Origin: Caldilineaceae bacterium | Lineage (GTDB): Bacteria; Chloroflexota; Anaerolineae; Caldilineales; Caldilineaceae | DNA: 64,000 nt | Assembly (NCBI GenBank): GCA_958295845.1 | Contig: OY282376.1 | Coordinates: 1,749,022-1,813,021, forward strand | Direction of reading: 5' to 3' | In this document: in pieces, positions 20,236-28,678 of the stretch | Numbering within the stretch: the stretch's first letter is position 1 | Layout: every line of letters begins with the position of its first letter | The notes under the pieces: model-generated | Seen by the model: only the letters and a program-made list of their open reading frames with translations | What the model was told of the DNA's origin: nothing | Database searches by the model: none | Program-made: the position numbers and the translations under genes

Positions 20236-21321
20236 TCAGTTTCCGCCGCCAAACCACTCGAAACTTCGTACCTCTCCTGGCCCGCTCGCCGCCTCGAGAC
20301 TCAGCTCTCCCTCTAGGCCTGTCAATACACGCGCAACCGACGTCTGCCACCTGTAGGTGACGTCCCGGTCCGGAGGAGGTGCCCACTGGCTCGGCAACCG
20401 ATAGCTGGTCGCCTTTGTCCAGACGGGCGGCGGCAATTCATATAGACCGTCCAAAGGCCAAATGTAGAGGACGTACCATTCGTTTTCTTCCAGGAGGCCG
20501 CCGCTCAACCAGCGAAACAGCACGTCTTCCGATTGTGGTATCCGCTCGCCGTCCTCCGGCCCCAGCAGCTGCAGAGGCAGGTAATCCTGACCAGAATCCC
20601 TGTCCTGCTGCGCCGGAACCGTACCCTCAGTCGGTAGAACGGTGGAAGGCACGCCCGAGACCGGCAACTGTAATACCTGCTCAGGTCTGATTAAATCGTC
20701 CGGCCCGATTCCATTCGCTTCTTGGATAGCCGCAACAGTCGTTCCGAAGCGAACGGCGATCGAAATGACCGTATCGCCCGGTTGGACGAGATAACCGAAG
20801 ACCGTGGAAATCGTCGGCGCGCCGTTGCCTCCATTCTCGGAAATCGAGGCGGCGACAGGAATGAGCAATACGTCACCCGCGCGGATCAGCGTTCCACTCA
20901 GGTTGTTGGCAGCCTGTATCTCCTCTACCGTCACCCCATACCGTCCCGCGATGCCCAGCAGGGTTTCTCCTGACTGTACCGTGTGGCGGCCGACAGAAAT
21001 GCCGGGCTGCTGACCTTCAGGATCGGCCGTTGGAACGGCTTGAGCAGTTTCCAGCGAGGACGGGCTGGCTTCGGCCTGGGTCCCGTTCGTTCGCTGGAAA
21101 TTGACGCCCAGACTGCCGAACTGCCACCAGCCGACCACGATCGCCAGCAATGTAACTGCCAGCACCCCGTCGCGTATATTCAGCCGCGCAGGCCTTGCCC
21201 TGGGCGTGCCAGTCAACTCATGACCGCAGAAGTAGCAGGTATCGGCGTTTTGGGCGACCCGTGAACCGCAACTGGGACAGCGTCGGCCCGCCGGAATCGT
21301 GGAACGTACGACCTCAGACAT
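20236..21321 (-). CDS. Zinc-ribbon, membrane-anchored double-LysM protein
   Basis: Predicted 361 residues. An N-terminal zinc ribbon (CPSCG and CYFCG) at about 13-35 is followed by one membrane helix (GVLAVTLLAIVVGWWQFG), placing the ribbon in the cytoplasm. Two LysM domains begin HTVQSGETLLGIAGRYGV and YLVQPGDTVISIAVRFGT and would bind peptidoglycan outside. The C-terminal domain is beta-rich with many Trp/Pro and resembles a fibronectin-like fold. The ATG at 21321 is chosen because the zinc ribbon follows directly; no Shine-Dalgarno is seen. Possible role: cell-wall sensing or anchoring, inferred only from domain order. Confidence 0.85.
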   Translation of the reverse strand: MSEVVRSTIPAGRRCPSCGSRVAQNADTCYFCGHELTGTPRARPARLNIRDGVLAVTLLAIVVGWWQFGSLGVNFQRTNGTQAEASPSSLETAQAVPTADPEGQQPGISVGRHTVQSGETLLGIAGRYGVTVEEIQAANNLSGTLIRAGDVLLIPVAASISENGGNGAPTISTVFGYLVQPGDTVISIAVRFGTTVAAIQEANGIGPDDLIRPEQVLQLPVSGVPSTVLPTEGTVPAQQDRDSGQDYLPLQLLGPEDGERIPQSEDVLFRWLSGGLLEENEWYVLYIWPLDGLYELPPPVWTKATSYRLPSQWAPPPDRDVTYRWQTSVARVLTGLEGELSLEAASGPGEVRSFEWFGGGN

Positions 21322-21455
21322 GCGAAAAGTTTTGGTATGGGAAACGGATTCGTTGGATGAGCGCAGTATAGCACGGGCCTGACGCCCGCGTGAACAATCG
21401 GACTCCGGCAGCCCCTCTGGCACCGCCAAACGGCCGCTGTCTTCTCAAAGAGCGC

Positions 21456-22481
21456 CTACTCTGGCGAAAACACGATTTTCACCCCTTCGCCGCCCTCGAA
21501 CAGGTCAAATGCCTGTTGCCATGCCTCCAACGGAAGCGTGTGGCTGATTAGTGGTGCCGTCCGCAACTGTCCGGACTGCAGAAGAGCAAGGGCCTTGCGC
21601 CAGGAACTGGCAACCGTGGCAAAGGTGCCATGTACCTGCAGTTCCTTTACACAGACCTGCTCAAGGTCCCATTGTACAGGCTTGCCGAAAAGCCCTACCT
21701 GCACGTAGCGTCCTCTGTGCCGCACCAAATCGAGAGCAGTCTGCGCGCCAGGTCCCGCGCCGGAGCACTCGAATGCGATATCCGCACCCAGGCCGTCGGT
21801 GCGCTCTGTCACCAATTTGTGAAGGTCATCTTTGCCCGCGATCCAAGTCTCGTCCGCCCCAAGCTGTTGTGCCAAGGCAAGGCGCGCCCCGTCGGTTTCC
21901 GTACCAATCACCAGCGCCTGCGCTCCCGCCGCCTTCACAACCTGCAGCATAATCAAACCGATCGCGCCCGGGCCGGTAATCACCGCCGCGTCGCCCGGCT
22001 CAACCTTCGAGTTTTCCAGCGCGTGAACGCAGCAGGCCAGCGGCTCGGTCAGCGCGCCCGCCCTTTCGTCCACGCTTTCTGGCAGCAGATGCACCGACCG
22101 TTCCTTTACAAGCACATAACGGGCAAACGCCCCATGTACACCGCTTCCGATCGACGCCCGATTTGGACAGTGATTGGGCATCCCTGCCTTGCAAAAAGGG
22201 CACACACCGCACAGCGTAAAGTACGGTTCGCTCGTAACCGAACTCCCAATGGGGAATCGGGTAACGTCGCGTCCTACATCCACGATCTTTCCCGCGACCT
22301 CGTGACCTAGGATCACTGGCGGGCGGCAAGGGTATTCGTCGTGGTAGATATGGGCGTCCGTGCCGCAAAGTCCGGCCGCCGTCACTTCGATTACAACATG
22401 GCCCGGGATGGCGCTCGGTTCAGGCGCATCCAAGAGTCCTACCTGCCCCACTCCCGGACTAAGCTTTGCTACACCTTTCAT
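21456..22481 (-). CDS. Zinc-dependent medium-chain alcohol dehydrogenase
   Basis: 341-residue MDR enzyme of the sorbitol/threonine dehydrogenase type. The catalytic zinc ligands lie in AAGLCGTDAHIY and GHEVAG, the structural zinc loop is CGVCPFCKAGMPNHC, and the coenzyme motif is ITGPGAIGLIMLQ. GGAG sits about 14 nt before the ATG. Likely oxidises a polyol or secondary alcohol with NAD(P). It is followed upstream on the same strand by the PhyH gene, possibly one catabolic transcript. Confidence 0.92.
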   Translation of the reverse strand: MKGVAKLSPGVGQVGLLDAPEPSAIPGHVVIEVTAAGLCGTDAHIYHDEYPCRPPVILGHEVAGKIVDVGRDVTRFPIGSSVTSEPYFTLCGVCPFCKAGMPNHCPNRASIGSGVHGAFARYVLVKERSVHLLPESVDERAGALTEPLACCVHALENSKVEPGDAAVITGPGAIGLIMLQVVKAAGAQALVIGTETDGARLALAQQLGADETWIAGKDDLHKLVTERTDGLGADIAFECSGAGPGAQTALDLVRHRGRYVQVGLFGKPVQWDLEQVCVKELQVHGTFATVASSWRKALALLQSGQLRTAPLISHTLPLEAWQQAFDLFEGGEGVKIVFSPE

Positions 22482-22602
22482 ACAGCCCTGCTCCTGAAAG
22501 TCCCTGCGTTTCGGCAGACTACGACCAATCTTCTGCTGCGAAACTTTCGTTGCTATGAACTACTCGATCCCTTCTGCCAAAACAGAGGGACCGACGCCAC
22601 CC

Positions 22603-23433
22603 TCATGCTCGGGCAGAATAGATAACAGGATTCAGCGGCGTGTCGATCGCTTCGCCAACCTGAGCGCCGGGCAGCCAGCGTTCCCAGTCTCTTTTCTGAT
22701 TCTCGTTTCTCGGCGGCGCAACCCGCATCCCGTCCTCCATATAGATAATGGTCATCACCGCACGCATCTGGTCGCTACCATTCGGCCCCGCACGGTGAAA
22801 CGTCCAACCGGAATGAAAGCTGACCTCCCCCAACGCAAACGGGTCAACGCATTTCGGATAGTCATGCAGCGTGCGCCCAATCTCCCGTTCACTCTCGTCG
22901 CTGATCGAAAGGTCCCGGTTCCCTAGCAGCCTGTGGCTACCGACGCAGAACGAAAGCGGCCCCATTTCCAACGGGACCGCCTGCAGGGGAATCCAGGCCG
23001 TGACAGTATTGTCATTTGACAACGGCCAGTAAAACTGGTCGACATGCCAGGGCGTAAATCCCCCTCCCGGTTCCTTGTACAAAGCCTGATCGTGATACAT
23101 GCGGACACCGTCGACGCCCATCAGCTCGGCAGCGATCTTGCCCAATCGACGGCAGAGCACAAAACGCTTCACCTTCTCACTGTGTTCCCAAAGATTGGGA
23201 ATCTGTAGAAAGGCTTTCCCGTACGTGTTCCGTTCTTCCAAGGCCAGCGTCTGCCCGTTTAACGCCTGCACTAGGCGAGTAAATTCTGCTCCGTACTCCT
23301 CCAAAACCGCCGGCGAGAGTACATCGGGGAGCTTGACAAAGCCGTCTCGGAAGTAAGCCCCCCTCTGTTCCTCGGTAAGCGGATAATCGATAATTAATTC
23401 GTCCATTACACTCGCTTCCGCAGACTTTGGCAT
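22603..23433 (-). CDS. Phytanoyl-CoA dioxygenase (PhyH) family protein
   Basis: 276-residue Fe(II)/2-oxoglutarate dioxygenase. The iron ligands are His and Asp of TPWHVDQFYWPL and the distal His of WTFHRAGPNGSD, with the 2-oxoglutarate-binding Arg expected close by. The start is ambiguous: ATG at 23433 (AGGA upstream) or 23406 (GGAAG upstream). The longer open frame is unlikely because its extra residues have no family match. PhyH homologues hydroxylate diverse substrates, so no specific reaction is assigned. Confidence 0.88.
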   Translation of the reverse strand: MPKSAEASVMDELIIDYPLTEEQRGAYFRDGFVKLPDVLSPAVLEEYGAEFTRLVQALNGQTLALEERNTYGKAFLQIPNLWEHSEKVKRFVLCRRLGKIAAELMGVDGVRMYHDQALYKEPGGGFTPWHVDQFYWPLSNDNTVTAWIPLQAVPLEMGPLSFCVGSHRLLGNRDLSISDESEREIGRTLHDYPKCVDPFALGEVSFHSGWTFHRAGPNGSDQMRAVMTIIYMEDGMRVAPPRNENQKRDWERWLPGAQVGEAIDTPLNPVIYSARA

Positions 23434-24187
23434 CGTTGATTGGTCCTGCTGCGATGGGGGGAGAGTACTGCGCCAGACGCCGGCACTCGAGAAACGCCAG
23501 AGAAGAAGCCGCCTCCCAAACAAGCAAAGGCACCCTTCCCGATTATACCTGAAACGGACGGAAAGAGCATCCACCCGAATTCAAGGGTACCTCTCAAAAT
23601 GGACATGAACTCTCGTAAACATTTTTATGCAACCAAACCACCTTCAGCTCCAGTTCGAATCTCTGGCAACCGTCCACTGACCACTAACCACTGACCACTG
23701 ATCACTGCCTTTTGGGCGTTCGGGCCTTCGGCCCTCTCTTGTGCAGGGGCTGCGCCCCCGCAACGCCCCGCCCTTACTAGACCACCGTGTCTATTCTTCC
23801 CCAGCAAGATGCCTAGAGCTAGGTGTCCAGCCAATAGTATCCTCTCCAACCTTTCCGGTAGGGGCAGCCCTTGCGCCTGCCCTGGTCCCCTCAATCGCCG
23901 GAAACTTAGCTAAGGCCGGGCCTGCCACCTGCCCTGCGTCTCTCCGAGAGCCGAGAAAAAATCCCAGCCGCCGTCGGCACAATCTCCCCGCCAGACTGCG
24001 ACCACCCCAAAATCTGGCATCCACCCGAATGCAATGCTGCGGTCGAATGCCATAGCGTATATAATCGGCCTGAGGCCTTGCCAGATCAGTCCCGGGATGG
24101 GCAGGTGGGTCCGGGCCGCGGCCGGCCACCAGAACGTGCCGTCCTTACTGTATCCTGGGTTACCGAACGAGGAACACGGGTTTAAAG
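23434..24187. other. Intergenic region with dispersed repeat copy B and heptamer tract
   Basis: 754 bp between divergent PhyH and folKP genes. It contains a CCACTGA/CCACTAA heptamer tract (about 23673-23706) followed by copy B of the dispersed repeat. A TATAAT at 24060-24065 could be the -10 box for folKP, without a convincing -35. Short ORFs on the minus strand are translations of the repeat, not genes. Confidence 0.65.
23700..23855. repeat. Dispersed noncoding repeat, copy B
   Basis: Second copy of the element at 420-577, in the same orientation and similarly preceded by CCACTGA-like heptamers. The hairpin GCAGGGG...CCCCCGC replaces GCGGG...CCCGC of copy A, with changes on both arms. Both copies sit in gene-free DNA. 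No transposase or terminal inverted repeat was seen. Confidence 0.75.
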
Positions 24188-25642
24188 ATGCCCCACACAG
24201 CTTACATTGCACTGGGCAGCAACATCGGAAACCGGGCCGGCTACCTCCACGCCGCGTTGGATGCCATGTCGTCCTATCTGACCGTCGTGGACACATCCAG
24301 TCTCTACGAAACCGTTCCCATGCTGGTGACGGAACAACCTCTCTTCCTGAACGGGGTTTGCAAGGTCACCACACACCTTTCGCCGTCAGAACTCCTGCGC
24401 GCTGTCAAACAGACCGAATTAGCTCTAGGAAGGATGAAGTCGATTCGCTATGGTCCCCGCGTCATAGATCTCGATATCCTGTTCTTCGACGACGCCGTCA
24501 TCGATACCCCCGACTTGACGATTCCCCACGTGGCCATTCCCGAACGCGACTTTGTGCTGGCTCCTCTCTTGGATCTGGACAAAAAACTGCGCCATCCCCG
24601 CCTGCACGCGACTGTGTTGGAGCTTTGGCAGCGACTTCAAATGCCGGTCCCGCCTAGGGTGTTGCCATTGGGCGAAAGGCTGTGGCACTGGGGGCAGGGC
24701 ACGAAACTGATGGGCATACTCAACATCACGCCCGACTCGTTTTCAGGCGACGGACTTGTCCAGGCGCCGGATCCCGTGGCGGCAGCCCTCGCACAGGCGA
24801 CCCAATTTGTTGCCGCCGGAGCCGACATTTTGGATGTAGGCGGCTACTCCACTCGGCCGGGGCACGTCCACCTGCCCGTCGAAGAGGAAATCAATCGGGT
24901 AGTTCCTGTCATCAGCACCCTAAGCGACGCCCTTGACGTTCCCCTGTCTGTCGATACCTTTCGCGTCAAAGTCGCGGAGGCGGCCCTCGATGCTGGTGCC
25001 GTCTGGTTGAACGATGTTTCAGGAATGCGTTCAGGCTTTTTGGCTGACGAAGAAAGCCTCGGGGGAAATGAAGAGCCACCGCAATCTCCGTTGCTGAGAC
25101 CTCCCGCCACAAACGGAATGGGCGCGCTGTCGGCTCGCCGCCATGTTCCGCTCGTTCTGATGGACTACCGCGCGCCTCTTCACAATGGTCCACCAGGCGC
25201 AGACTCGCAGAACGATCGGGCACAGCCTCTTTTCGAACCGTCGAACGATATCGTGGCCGATGTACGCAATGAACTGTCAGTCGCCCTTGACTTGGCCAGA
25301 GCCGAAGGCGTGCCCCGCTGGCACCGCATCATCGATCCAGGTATCGGATTCGGCAAGACGCCCGCAGAGCACGCCGCCCTCATCTCCCACCTCGATGAGT
25401 TCCAGGAACTGGGCTATCCACTTCTCTTCGGCTGTTCTCGCAAGGGCTTTCTGGGAAAAATGGCAGGCGGCGCCCTCGTCGATGACAGGCTGCCGGCCAC
25501 CATCGCGGCCAATGTCATGGCGGTGGAGCGCGGCGCGCAGATCGTGCGCGTCCACGATGTAAGAGAAAACCTGCAGGCGATACGGGTCGTTGACGCCATC
25601 ATGGCAGGATTCTCCAATCAACAACTGCCTTCGAATCTCTGA
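24188..25642 (+). CDS. folKP: Bifunctional HPPK-dihydropteroate synthase (folK-folP fusion)
   Basis: 484-residue fusion performing two consecutive folate steps. Residues ~1-150 are 6-hydroxymethyl-dihydropterin pyrophosphokinase (YIALGSNIGNR, RYGPRVIDLDILFFDD, IPERDFVLAPL). Residues ~165-480 are dihydropteroate synthase (GILNITPDSFSGDG, DVGGYSTRPGH, VDTFRVKVAEAALDAGA, IIDPGIGFGKT, GCSRKGFLG). The DHPS half carries a non-conserved insertion of about 35 residues after NDVSGMRSG and reads LMDYRA where LMH is usual. The ATG has only a weak ribosome site. First gene of a probable cofactor operon. Confidence 0.95.
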   Translation: MPHTAYIALGSNIGNRAGYLHAALDAMSSYLTVVDTSSLYETVPMLVTEQPLFLNGVCKVTTHLSPSELLRAVKQTELALGRMKSIRYGPRVIDLDILFFDDAVIDTPDLTIPHVAIPERDFVLAPLLDLDKKLRHPRLHATVLELWQRLQMPVPPRVLPLGERLWHWGQGTKLMGILNITPDSFSGDGLVQAPDPVAAALAQATQFVAAGADILDVGGYSTRPGHVHLPVEEEINRVVPVISTLSDALDVPLSVDTFRVKVAEAALDAGAVWLNDVSGMRSGFLADEESLGGNEEPPQSPLLRPPATNGMGALSARRHVPLVLMDYRAPLHNGPPGADSQNDRAQPLFEPSNDIVADVRNELSVALDLARAEGVPRWHRIIDPGIGFGKTPAEHAALISHLDEFQELGYPLLFGCSRKGFLGKMAGGALVDDRLPATIAANVMAVERGAQIVRVHDVRENLQAIRVVDAIMAGFSNQQLPSNL

Positions 25643-25661
25643 TGAAGGGAGCGCCAAAACG

Positions 25662-26117
25662 ATGCGATATCCACTGACCGTAACAACCCTTGCTGGCTGC
25701 AACGCCGTCGTCGTCGGCGGCGGAACCGTCGGCGAGCGCAAAGTGCGAGGCCTCCTTGCCGGAGAAGTCCCCGTCCGTCTGGTCAGCCCTTCCGCAACCC
25801 ACCAGATAGTCGCCTGGGCCGAGGCGGGCGAGATCGAATGGATTCGGCGCCGCTACCGTGATGGGGATCTTGAGGGCGCAGCCCTCGTCTTTGCCGCAAC
25901 AGACCAACGCGCCGTCAACCATGAAGTTGCCGCGGCTGCGCACGCTAAGGAGCTTCTGGTAAACGTGGCCGACGCACCGGCCGAGGGGAACTTTCACTCG
26001 CCTGCCGTCACCCGCAAGGACGATCTCATCGTCTCCGTCAGTACCTACTCCGGGCAACCCCGAAGAGCCACAGCCGCACGCGATCGCATCGCCGCGTTAC
26101 TGGAAAAAGAAGAATGA
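25662..26117 (+). CDS. Precorrin-2 dehydrogenase (siroheme synthase N-terminal domain)
   Basis: 151-residue Met8/CysG N-terminal-like protein that would oxidise precorrin-2 to sirohydrochlorin with NAD+. The Rossmann motif is VVVGGGTVGERKVRGLL, followed by FAATDQRAVN and the family block NVADAPAEGNFHSPAV. AAGGGAG precedes the ATG, 19 bp after folKP. The stop overlaps a 24-codon mini-ORF by ATGA. It is shorter than CysG N-domains because the dimerisation tail is reduced. Confidence 0.92.
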   Translation: MRYPLTVTTLAGCNAVVVGGGTVGERKVRGLLAGEVPVRLVSPSATHQIVAWAEAGEIEWIRRRYRDGDLEGAALVFAATDQRAVNHEVAAAAHAKELLVNVADAPAEGNFHSPAVTRKDDLIVSVSTYSGQPRRATAARDRIAALLEKEE

Positions 26118-26188
26118 GCACTCGGTTGCAAGCAGACCTGAGTTTCGTCGCCCGCTACACGCCCAGCCGAAAGGCGAGCAGTTCATGA
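26114..26188 (+). CDS. Possible 24-residue linker ORF (translational coupler)
   Basis: The reading frame ATG AGC ACT CGG to TGA encodes 24 residues. Its ATG overlaps the preceding stop (ATGA at 26114-26117) and its TGA overlaps the next gene's ATG (ATGA at 26185-26188). This exact double overlap would let ribosomes pass from precorrin-2 dehydrogenase to the methyltransferase. The peptide has no recognised motif. It may be a coupler without peptide function, or chance. Confidence 0.3.
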   Translation: MSTRLQADLSFVARYTPSRKASSS

Positions 26189-26976
26189 CGGGAATGGCTT
26201 ACCTGGTGGGCGCCGGACCGGGTCGCCCCGACCTGATCACTGTGCGCGGTCTGGCACTCCTGCGCGCCGCCGATGTCGTGATCTACGACCGCCTAATCCC
26301 ACACGAGCTCTTGGATGAAGTCCGTCCCCAGGCCGAGAAAATCTTCGTCGGCAAGCAGGGTTATGGTCCTCGCGCGATGCCCCAGGAAAGCATCAACGCC
26401 CTGTTGGTGGAACGCGTGCAGGCCGGGCTTCATGTCGTGCGCCTGAAAGGCGGCGACGGCTTCGTCTTTGGCCGCGGAGGCGAGGAATGTCTGGCCCTTG
26501 CCGCGGCGGGGCTTGCCTTTGAAGTCGTTCCCGGCATCAGCTCCGCCATCGCCGCGCCCGCCTACGCCGGCATCCCGGTCACCCATCGCGGTCAGGCCAG
26601 TGCCTTTGCCGTGGTTGCCGGTTACGAGGATCCCGCCAAAGAAGGGTCACAAATCGACTGGTCACAGATGGCGGGAGCGCCTACCCTTGTGGTACTGATG
26701 GCTGTTCGTTCCGCCGCCAATATCTGCGAGGTCTTGGTCGCCTACGGCCGCGATCCGGAGTCCCCCGCTGCCGCGATCGCAAGTGCATCGACCCTCCACC
26801 AGAATGTGGTGCGGTCTACCTTGGCCGGCCTCGCTCAGGCAATGGAAACGGCCGGGATTCGCGCCCCAGCCGTACTCGTGTACGGAGACGTCGTCGAACT
26901 CCACGACCTGCTCGACTGGTACACCCCCGGCGCGGGCGGCGCAGGCTTTGTCCCGCTCGATACGTTTGATTTGTGA
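26185..26976 (+). CDS. cobA: Uroporphyrinogen-III C-methyltransferase (SUMT)
   Basis: 263-residue SAM-dependent methyltransferase making precorrin-2. N-terminal motif YLVGAGPGRPDLITVRG, then VIYDRL, RLKGGDGFVFGRGGEE, the PGISSAIAAPAYAGIPVTHR block and VVLMAVRS, all standard for CobA/CysG-C. GGCGAG lies upstream of the ATG. With precorrin-2 dehydrogenase it would give sirohydrochlorin; no chelatase is visible here. Its 3' end abuts the nadB remnant on the opposite strand. Confidence 0.95.
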   Translation: MTGMAYLVGAGPGRPDLITVRGLALLRAADVVIYDRLIPHELLDEVRPQAEKIFVGKQGYGPRAMPQESINALLVERVQAGLHVVRLKGGDGFVFGRGGEECLALAAAGLAFEVVPGISSAIAAPAYAGIPVTHRGQASAFAVVAGYEDPAKEGSQIDWSQMAGAPTLVVLMAVRSAANICEVLVAYGRDPESPAAAIASASTLHQNVVRSTLAGLAQAMETAGIRAPAVLVYGDVVELHDLLDWYTPGAGGAGFVPLDTFDL

Positions 26977-27451
26977 ATCTGCAGCCGCGTAACGTGCCTC
27001 AAGACCACCTTGGCTTCCCAGCGTCAACCTCCACGAGACCCCAACTTCCTCGCGATAGCGGCATCCGACTCTCTGACGGTGAGCCCGTGTCGCGTTGATG
27101 TCTATGACTGCGGCCTACACCCGCCCACCGCAGGATCTCCGCCAGCAGCGCGGCCGTACCACACCTACCTGCATAGATGATTCCGTCCTGTGCCATATAT
27201 ATGTGAGTGTGTGCCGGGGCCTTTCTCTACGCGTGACCAGCCTCACCGGTAAGCCCGCGTCAGCCTGCTCCAGCACAGAGGTGGCTGACGCGACGCCGGA
27301 GCCGATGATCAGTACTTCGCAGTGCTGCAGTTCAACCGTTATGGAAGCTGTCTCAAGGCAGGCGCAGAGGTCTCAGGCGACATCTTTTCGCCCTCACTGC
27401 TGTTACACCGCGCGCCATCGGGATAGGTTAAGTGATGGGATTCACTTAGAG
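26977..27451 (-). pseudogene. nadB: L-aspartate oxidase (nadB) N-terminal remnant, frameshifted
   Basis: On the minus strand, from about 27341 down, one frame reads HCEVLIIGSGVASATSVLE and then GLPVRLVTR, the FAD-binding N-terminus of NadB. Near 27200 similarity moves to another frame reading AQDGIIYAGRCGTAALLAE, where NadB has WAQGGI; a single lost G (TGGGCACAG to TGGCACAG) would explain the shift. Further down, LTLGSQGG in yet another frame resembles the LTREGGHS region. The copy stops at the convergent cobA gene, so about three quarters of NadB is absent. Its position directly after nadC and nadA matches a former nadCAB operon. Confidence 0.75.
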
Positions 27452-28615
27452 CTAGCCAATCTCGACCATACGCTGGACCGACCGTGCCGCCCTGGCCTGA
27501 ATCTCTTCGGGAACGGTTATCTCATACTGCATCTTTTCCAGCGCGGCCAGAGTATCTTCCATCGTTATTTGGCCCATATGCGGGCAGCGCACAGAACACA
27601 ACCGCAGCATCTCTTTGTCTGGGTTGGCGCCGATGATGTTGTCCCCCATGGAGCATTCGGTCAGAAGCAGGTAACGGGGCGCGTTCGTCTCTTCCACGTG
27701 GCGGATCATCGCTGACGTACTGCCGGTGAAGTCCGATGCTGCAACGACCTCCGGGCTGCACTCAGGATGCGAAAGAACTGCAACATCCGGATACTCGGCG
27801 CGCACACGCCGGATGTCTTCCACCGTGAACTTGTCGTGGACCTCGCACCGGCCATGCCAGCCGATCAGGTCGAACGCCTCCGTTTTTAAAGGGATGACCT
27901 GGTGACCTGTCTCCTGGTCGCGGCGAACCGGCGTCTCCAGTTCGATCAAGGCCGGTGATGACTCGCTTCCACCTCCGCCCTCTGCTTCGACCTCGGTGGC
28001 CTGCGGAAAGATTATCTGCTTGCCCGTCTCCTCCGCCACATTTTTGGCCAGATACTCATCGGGCAGGAAAATGACCTGTTCAGAGTCCAGTGAGTTGACC
28101 ACCGCAACCGCGTTTCCGCTCGTGCAGCAGATGTCCGTCTCCGCCTTCACGTCGGCGTACGTGTTTACATAGGTGACCACAGGTACACCGGGAAATTGCG
28201 CCTTGAGTCGGCGCACATCCTCTGCAGTAATGCTTGCCGCCAGCGAGCAGCCTGCCTTCTCAGCCGGAAGCAGGACAGTCTTTTCCGGGCTCAGGATCTT
28301 GGCCGTCTCCGCCATGAACTCCACGCCGCAGAAAACGATCACGTCCTTGTCGGTCTGTGCCGCCATCCGGCTTAGGTAAAGGGAGTCGCCGACAAAGTCC
28401 GGGATCGAATGGAACAGCGCCGCCTCCATGTAATTGTGACCGAGGATGACCGCGTTGCGTTCCTTCTTCAAGCGGTTGATCTCCGCCGCAATTTCCGCCT
28501 TGATGCGCAATTCGACGTCAAGAGCTACGTCCTGAAGCCTGCGCGCAAGCGCTTCGTACATCGACCTGGCATCGGTGATTTCCGCCAGGGGAGTTGTCAG
28601 TGTTGCTGCCGTCAT
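27452..28615 (-). CDS. nadA: Quinolinate synthase A
   Basis: 387-residue 4Fe-4S enzyme condensing iminoaspartate with dihydroxyacetone phosphate to quinolinate. The three cluster cysteines lie in AGCSLAA, HPECSPEV and SVRCPHM. Family blocks include AVILGHNYMEAALFH and VTYVNTYADVKAETDICC. An insertion of about 40 residues (rich in Gly/Ser/Glu) follows IIFPQATEVE. GAGGT precedes the ATG, 63 bp after nadC. Its usual partner NadB survives only as a remnant downstream, so iminoaspartate must come from elsewhere. Confidence 0.97.
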   Translation of the reverse strand: MTAATLTTPLAEITDARSMYEALARRLQDVALDVELRIKAEIAAEINRLKKERNAVILGHNYMEAALFHSIPDFVGDSLYLSRMAAQTDKDVIVFCGVEFMAETAKILSPEKTVLLPAEKAGCSLAASITAEDVRRLKAQFPGVPVVTYVNTYADVKAETDICCTSGNAVAVVNSLDSEQVIFLPDEYLAKNVAEETGKQIIFPQATEVEAEGGGGSESSPALIELETPVRRDQETGHQVIPLKTEAFDLIGWHGRCEVHDKFTVEDIRRVRAEYPDVAVLSHPECSPEVVAASDFTGSTSAMIRHVEETNAPRYLLLTECSMGDNIIGANPDKEMLRLCSVRCPHMGQITMEDTLAALEKMQYEITVPEEIQARAARSVQRMVEIG

Positions 28616-28678
28616 GGGTGTTACCTCGCTTTTCAGAATCGCGGCCGGCTCAACGCAGCCTTCCTCAATAGGAATACC

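Noticed and set aside
23640..23680. tRNA-like GTTCGAATC string
   Set aside because: No acceptor or D-arm pairing could be found around it; it is a chance T-loop match.
24830..24870. DHPS motif DVGGYSTRPG as an anomaly
   Set aside because: Other bacterial DHPS enzymes also lack Glu at the variable position (for example DVGGVSTRPG in Staphylococcus), so the Tyr alone is not remarkable.
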